The translations under genes and the position numbers were made by a program. From positions 88,639 through 152,638 of the forward strand of contig CANLWK010000006.1 of the NCBI GenBank assembly GCA_947494805.1: a stretch of 64,000 bases of DNA, given 5' to 3'. The notes under the pieces were generated by a model. That model was not told the DNA's origin. It did no database searches and worked only from the letters and a program-made list of their open reading frames with translations. This document shows, in pieces, positions 59,605 through 64,000 of this stretch; within the stretch, counting starts at the first letter, position 1, and every line of letters begins with the position of its first letter. Source of the DNA: an uncultured Croceitalea sp. (GTDB lineage: Bacteria > Bacteroidota > Bacteroidia > Flavobacteriales > Flavobacteriaceae).

Positions 59605-62600
59605 TCATTTTTTAATACAAACCAGAATTTTCTGGATTTTGTCTGTTCGTTCAAAAACCATTTGACTGGTCTCTTGATCCATAACAAGTTTGTCAAATAC
59701 TGTTTTTGTGGCATCCTTCATATGAACCGTAACGCTTTCAAATTCCCCGAGCTGATATATAACAGGTACTTGGCAGTACGTAAAACAAATCATATCTGCT
59801 TTCAAGTCAATCATTTCATTTTTGCCGGCTATCGTAACGAATGAAAAGGTCGAAGGCTTCTTTAAAAATTCTTCTTTACGCAGTAGTACCGGATTAAACA
59901 ACAGCTGTCCATTTTTTACAAAAACGCCCAATTCACCAAACCTGCTCAAAATATCTTCTTTCACCTGGCCCGTCATCCCAGGTTGTTGTGCACCTTTACC
60001 TGCCGGTGTATGGGAATAGGGGTCTGTTGGAAAGGCCCCATACAATTCAGGTGATTTGTGAACCCCGATACCCTCATTGATTTCGTAATAATGTTCTAGC
60101 AGCCTTCCTACAATTTCATCACTTTCATTGGCTTCAATGGCACTCAGACAAGTCTCTTGTACCGCCAACAACAATTTTGACACCATATGCCAGTAAATGG
60201 AGCCCAAGCCCTCATAACCATAAAAAGTGCCCGAACGACCTGTAAACGCCTTATGGTTAAAAACAGCCTCAAAAATGTCGAGTAGTGGTTTACGCTCTTC
60301 TTTGACTAAATCTAAGTAGTTATCATTCAAGGTTTCAAGGGCACTGTTCAAACTGCTTGCATTGTTGAAATTGCCGTTAAAATGATAGCCCCCCTCTACA
60401 TTTTGTTCTATTATTTGAGTGTTACCATCTTTTAAAAGTTGTTGTAATAACCTTGAGTTTTTAATTGCTGTATCTGGAACCGTATTACGTGAGGTAAAAC
60501 CCGGCAATTCTTTATTTGGATACAATAAATAGCTGTATTGATCCTCTCGGAAAAGCTTACTGGCTTTCATTTTATCCAAGACCGAAAGACTTTCATTTGC
60601 TGACAAATAACCAGAACTCAGCACGGCTACTTGCCCCTCGAGCATCTCATTCAAATATGAAAGCGAAACTTCGTTATCATTTTCAACCGTCATAAGATTG
60701 TAAGCGTGGTAAAGTCCGTCTTCCCTTTTGTTTACACGTATGGATTGATCGAGCAACGTTTGTGCCGATACTATGAACTTGTGCAAATCATCTTTGCCAA
60801 TATTCGTTTTTTTAGAAGTAAAACCTTTTTTGTAAATCAAGGTACGATACTCACTGGAGGCCATACCAAGACGATCCATTACCTTTTTACGTTGTTGGTC
60901 AGAGAAACCTTTTGATATCAATGTTGCAGAAGAGTCAAAGACTTCCAATACCGTTTTGAACAGTGTTTCTAATTCTTTGGAAACACTTACCTCGTCAAAA
61001 GATGCATTGGTGACCAATGTATCGAAGAAGGTAAAAAACCGTCTCATGTAGTATAGGGTCACCATAGATACACCATTGCCCACAAGTGCATTGTTGGCAT
61101 CGTTCCATTCAGGTCGTTGGGTATTCATCCAAATACCACCTTCAGGAATCAAGTTCGAACATTTGGCCAATAGTGTGGCCAATATTTTTTCAATAAAATT
61201 GACGCGATAAATCTCATTCTTTTTTGTACGCAGCAAAGCTCCATCAGCACCTACCTCATTACGTCTTTCTCTAATTTCACTATCTAATTCATCATGAAAT
61301 TCAATCGTATCCTTCGGATACTTTAAAATGGATTCGTAGTTTTTAATAACATAGGGTACGTTAGCATATACAAAGACATCTTTGTCGAAATAGTTTGTTA
61401 AAAGTTTTGGATAGTGGTCTTCTGCGAATTCTAAAAACTTTAATAGGTAAATAATCTGGTGATCGCCCCAATACCCAATATATGACCATGGGTCGTCAGG
61501 TTCGATGATTTCCCAATCAAATCCGTCTTTGGTGACCCGATACGGGTTGTAGCCATCAAATGTTGTGGCATTTAAAAATTTAAAGATCATTCCCTCAATG
61601 AACTCAGGATATGAATGCGCAAGAGCTTCCCAATTTTGGAAAATATCACGCCAGTTTCCCTCATAATCCAAAACCTTTTTACCATTTTCATCGGTCGTAT
61701 TGATAGAGAATCTATTCCAAGGTCTACTGGGATCTCCATGTCTTCTACTAAACTTTAAGGGCAAATACTCTAAACACAGCCTAACAAAATCCTTATCTGA
61801 ACTCTGGGCTGCAATTTCTTTTAACCGTTTTTGAGTAAATTTCTTGGACAGGCCTTTTAGCGTTTCCTTCTGACTAGAAAACACTGCTTTATTGGCCTTT
61901 TCAATGTAAGTCGCAAAATCTTCTTTCTCGATACTGTAGTTATTATCGAAAATACCACCACGCATAATGTTGAACATTACATTTGAATGATGGCGGGTAT
62001 TGGTTCTTCGATCGGCGGTCAATTGCTTGCCATCAGCGGAATTTGTAAGTAATAGTAATCTTTCTGTACCGTTTTCAACATCATCAAAAACCGCATCCCA
62101 AAGCTTGTCATTAATCTTAATTTCTTTTGAAATGTCAATAACCTTGGCCGTGCTTTTATTGACATCGGCGAGCAAGGCCCATTGCTTTTGCCCATGGGCA
62201 TTTAGGGTAATCGGTTTTACCATAAAATATGCCCCTCTTTCAGCTTTGACATCAACCTCTTCAATTACTTCATGACCTGACCTAAACGTATCAAGCTGTT
62301 TTGATGACAGTAAGATTTTTGGGGTATCCAAGCCAAGTCCGTATACCACATTGGCCTTTAGGGCCTCACTTGGCTCTGCCTTATCTACAATAATAGCGCT
62401 TAGTGCGAAAATGCCCAGACCAGCATCCTTGATCAATTCGGTGCGTTTGTATGCATCAACCAAATTACTACTGCCCTGCTGGGTGCTTGCCACTACCCCA
62501 TATGGCATAATGTTTTGCAAACCGTCGAGCACATTAATTTCAACCACATTGTCATTCTGGTTGATCAACGTACTTTTTCGAACAAAACCATAACGGTCAC

Positions 62601-62997
62601 TTGAATTCCATTGGTACTGAAACGTAAGCTTTAAATCGTGGTTGACCTCTTCAAATAGTACTTTATTACCATGTTCGTTCTTATAAAGGTTTCTGGTAAT
62701 ATCAAAAACACCGGTATATCTATTTGAAAAAGGTTCCCAAATTCGTTTCTTGCCCGAAATATTCACCTGAAAAATAGACTTACTACCAGTAGTGTCAAAT
62801 GACTCGGTTATTTTATCATCCGTATAGTACGGAAAAAGGGCATAGTCGCTATTTTTTCGACCAGCGCTCAATCCGCCGTTACTGGAAATGAACATCCAAT
62901 GATTTGAATCACTGACTATGCTCATAAAAAAAGGTCGTAGCGCATCACTGTTCGCTATTTTATAAAAACCTTCATTGTCGATTTGGATATACTCCAT
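59605..62997 (-). CDS. GH149/GH94-like beta-1,3-glucan phosphorylase
   Basis: A 1130-residue enzyme, a size typical of beta-1,3-oligoglucan phosphorylases of GH149 and related GH94 families. Near residue 633 the motif RPEWNDANNALVGNG holds the general-acid Asp (D633) conserved in GH94/GH149 phosphorylases. No signal peptide, so cytoplasmic. It would convert beta-1,3-glucans plus phosphate into shorter chains and glucose-1-phosphate. I chose the ATG at 62997 (MEYIQIDNEGFYK); 18 further residues from an upstream start look unlike protein. GH149 is favoured by length and locus, but not proven. Confidence 0.8.
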   Translation of the reverse strand: MEYIQIDNEGFYKIANSDALRPFFMSIVSDSNHWMFISSNGGLSAGRKNSDYALFPYYTDDKITESFDTTGSKSIFQVNISGKKRIWEPFSNRYTGVFDITRNLYKNEHGNKVLFEEVNHDLKLTFQYQWNSSDRYGFVRKSTLINQNDNVVEINVLDGLQNIMPYGVVASTQQGSSNLVDAYKRTELIKDAGLGIFALSAIIVDKAEPSEALKANVVYGLGLDTPKILLSSKQLDTFRSGHEVIEEVDVKAERGAYFMVKPITLNAHGQKQWALLADVNKSTAKVIDISKEIKINDKLWDAVFDDVENGTERLLLLTNSADGKQLTADRRTNTRHHSNVMFNIMRGGIFDNNYSIEKEDFATYIEKANKAVFSSQKETLKGLSKKFTQKRLKEIAAQSSDKDFVRLCLEYLPLKFSRRHGDPSRPWNRFSINTTDENGKKVLDYEGNWRDIFQNWEALAHSYPEFIEGMIFKFLNATTFDGYNPYRVTKDGFDWEIIEPDDPWSYIGYWGDHQIIYLLKFLEFAEDHYPKLLTNYFDKDVFVYANVPYVIKNYESILKYPKDTIEFHDELDSEIRERRNEVGADGALLRTKKNEIYRVNFIEKILATLLAKCSNLIPEGGIWMNTQRPEWNDANNALVGNGVSMVTLYYMRRFFTFFDTLVTNASFDEVSVSKELETLFKTVLEVFDSSATLISKGFSDQQRKKVMDRLGMASSEYRTLIYKKGFTSKKTNIGKDDLHKFIVSAQTLLDQSIRVNKREDGLYHAYNLMTVENDNEVSLSYLNEMLEGQVAVLSSGYLSANESLSVLDKMKASKLFREDQYSYLLYPNKELPGFTSRNTVPDTAIKNSRLLQQLLKDGNTQIIEQNVEGGYHFNGNFNNASSLNSALETLNDNYLDLVKEERKPLLDIFEAVFNHKAFTGRSGTFYGYEGLGSIYWHMVSKLLLAVQETCLSAIEANESDEIVGRLLEHYYEINEGIGVHKSPELYGAFPTDPYSHTPAGKGAQQPGMTGQVKEDILSRFGELGVFVKNGQLLFNPVLLRKEEFLKKPSTFSFVTIAGKNEMIDLKADMICFTYCQVPVIYQLGEFESVTVHMKDATKTVFDKLVMDQETSQMVFERTDKIQKILVCIKK

Positions 62998-63119
62998 TAA
63001 AGTAATTCTTTGATTGATTACAGCATTGGAAAATGTGTTGTAACGGCACACAACCTACTGATTATGCGAACAAAAAAATGCCCTTTGTAATCAAAAGCAG
63101 ATAATGCCCATTACAATTA

Positions 63120-63157
63120 AGATATTCAGTAGGGCGATTTGGCCCTACTGAATATCT
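63120..63157. terminator. 16-bp-stem hairpin between the CBM gene and the phosphorylase gene
   Basis: agatattcagtagggc (63120-63135) pairs perfectly with 63142-63157 around a 6-base loop. There is no strong T run in either direction, so it may be an attenuating or mRNA-stabilising hairpin rather than a classic terminator. Confidence 0.6.
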
Positions 63158-63232
63158 AATTTTTATATCATGCCAATTATGTTAATTTCCATGGTCTCTT
63201 ACGAACCTTAAACTAAATCATATAGCATGTGG

Positions 63233-64000
63233 TTACGGATTCAATGATACCGAAACGTTATCTATATTCATAGTAACACTACACCCTGAAACAGCGCCAC
63301 AGACAGTTTCAATTAAAAATGATATGCCGTCGGAAACATCGGTACCTGGCGGAATGGTATAGGTTCCTGTATAAGTATTCCAAGAACTATCTAAAGCCGG
63401 TCCGGGGGCCAATACTTCAGTAAATGTGACCCCACCAGGGCTCTCACCGAACAAAATGACGTTTACGGCAGCTCCAGGTTGTATTATACTTCCTATATGG
63501 TCAAATTGAATCTGAACGGTGTCACCAGCAACAATGGTCCCCCCTCCTATTCGTTCTTGTTTGAACGCAGGGTTACCACCTGTATCTCCTACAGTAAGTC
63601 TACCTGACCAGCTACCCCCATTGTTTAATGTATTATCTAAAGTTGCCGTACCACCATTTTGAAACAACATCCATCCTGAATCATCACCTGTTTCAAAATC
63701 TCCGTTGGCAGCCAGTCCTCCTGAGGTTCCACCACCGCCACCACCACTGGTGCTTCCGTTGCTGCACAGACGTATGTTGTCGAACTGTATCGTCCAATCG
63801 GCACTGCCATCTCCCATCGTGCCGTTGTCCATGATCAGGGTAATGCCCGTTACGGCACCCATATTGCCGCTAAAATCATATTCTATGGTCTCCCATCCCG
63901 TACCTGAAGTGGGCTTGATCACTTCAACATTGAGCCCTTCGAGCTTGAAGAGCAACTGGCGTACTGACTCTGAATACACATCTATCGAGAACACACCATT
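63233..64000 (-). CDS. Carbohydrate-binding-domain protein, N-terminus outside the window
   Basis: A partial frame of 256 codons without a real start; it runs off the window edge. The visible part has two beta-sandwich domains: one ending WTIQFDNIRLC, a Gly/Ser linker, and a CBM4_9-like module (ANGDFETGDDSGWMLFQNGGT ... MNIDNVSVSLNP). Such proteins are surface glycan-binding proteins or laminarinases. Since it lies at the head of the laminarin cluster, a SusE/F-like or GH16-associated protein is likely. Confidence 0.7.
   Translation of the reverse strand, partial: NGVFSIDVYSESVRQLLFKLEGLNVEVIKPTSGTGWETIEYDFSGNMGAVTGITLIMDNGTMGDGSADWTIQFDNIRLCSNGSTSGGGGGGTSGGLAANGDFETGDDSGWMLFQNGGTATLDNTLNNGGSWSGRLTVGDTGGNPAFKQERIGGGTIVAGDTVQIQFDHIGSIIQPGAAVNVILFGESPGGVTFTEVLAPGPALDSSWNTYTGTYTIPPGTDVSDGISFLIETVCGAVSGCSVTMNIDNVSVSLNP

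Noticed and set aside
63233-63994. Apparent complete 253-residue gene starting at 63994
   Set aside because: The start is a GTG inside a frame that continues to the window edge, so it is the C-terminal part of a longer protein.
1-64000. CRISPR array, rRNA operon or prophage
   Set aside because: No regularly spaced repeats, no rRNA-like sequence and no phage structural genes are visible; the only recombinase relic is at about 25 kb.

Overview
The window looks like chromosomal DNA of a marine, polysaccharide-degrading member of the Flavobacteriia (Bacteroidetes). Support seen in the sequence: a type III glutamine synthetase, CarboxypepD_reg-like and DUF5916-type outer-membrane proteins, DUF2891, Bacteroidetes-type promoters (TTG - 20 nt - TAnnTTTG upstream of the BlaI gene), few Shine-Dalgarno sites, and a beta-1,3-glucan (laminarin) utilisation cluster. 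I cannot name a genus from sequence alone.

Layout. 1-1.2 kb: an IS110-family element with room for a bridge RNA. 1.2-3.1 kb: two small cassette-like blocks of hypothetical genes, each bounded by its own exact inverted 10-mer with a shared GTTGTGC core. 3.2-10.4 kb: housekeeping genes: a PLP threonine-dehydratase-like enzyme, divergent glutamine synthetases III and II, a CarboxypepD_reg protein and a Ca2+/Na+ antiporter. 10.4-13.1 kb: a BlaI-type repressor coupled to an M56-M23 metallopeptidase with a plug-like tail, behind a 20-bp-periodic operator array. 13.1-15.4 kb: small proteins, apt, tRNA-Arg(ACG) with a duplicated 3' end, and a Crp/Fnr regulator. 15.9-25 kb: DUF2891 lipoprotein, AraC regulator, CPBP protease/serine hydrolase pair, and a same-strand run (NmrA-like, DUF5367, DUF1772, CxxCH cytochrome, FMN reductase, DoxX, barrel-like protein, Crp/Fnr). 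25.0-25.5 kb holds a decayed tyrosine recombinase. 25.7-29 kb: CPBP protease, CarboxypepD_reg protein, lipoprotein and membrane AraC regulator.

29.9-35.7 kb: an ABC exporter operon ending in a DUF5916 outer-membrane protein; the first permease carries an in-frame amber codon. 36-43.8 kb: a tightly packed catabolic operon (isomerase/epimerase, Gfo/Idh/MocA dehydrogenase, SDR, ROK kinase, SIS isomerase, FAD oxidoreductase, phosphotriesterase-like lactonase) with a convergent GntR/UTRA repressor. A perfect 28-bp palindrome covers the -33 element of the operon promoter and is the likely operator. 44-52.7 kb: Crp/Fnr, a YqhD-like alcohol dehydrogenase, two AraC regulators, a DJ-1 family lipoprotein and two serine-hydrolase-fold proteins, one lacking its catalytic residues. 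52.7-54 kb: two conserved hypothetical proteins.

54.2-64 kb, minus strand: the beta-1,3-glucan locus. A carbohydrate-binding protein cut by the window edge is followed, after a 16-bp-stem hairpin, by a GH149/GH94-like phosphorylase without signal peptide, a GH17 lipoprotein, a GH30 lipoprotein, an MFS (GPH-type) permease and a second GH17 without signal peptide. The layout suggests that surface or periplasmic lipoproteins trim branched laminarin, the permease imports oligosaccharides, and the cytoplasmic phosphorylase and GH17 finish them, conserving energy as glucose-1-phosphate. SusC/SusD-like genes would be expected just beyond base 64000 but are not visible.
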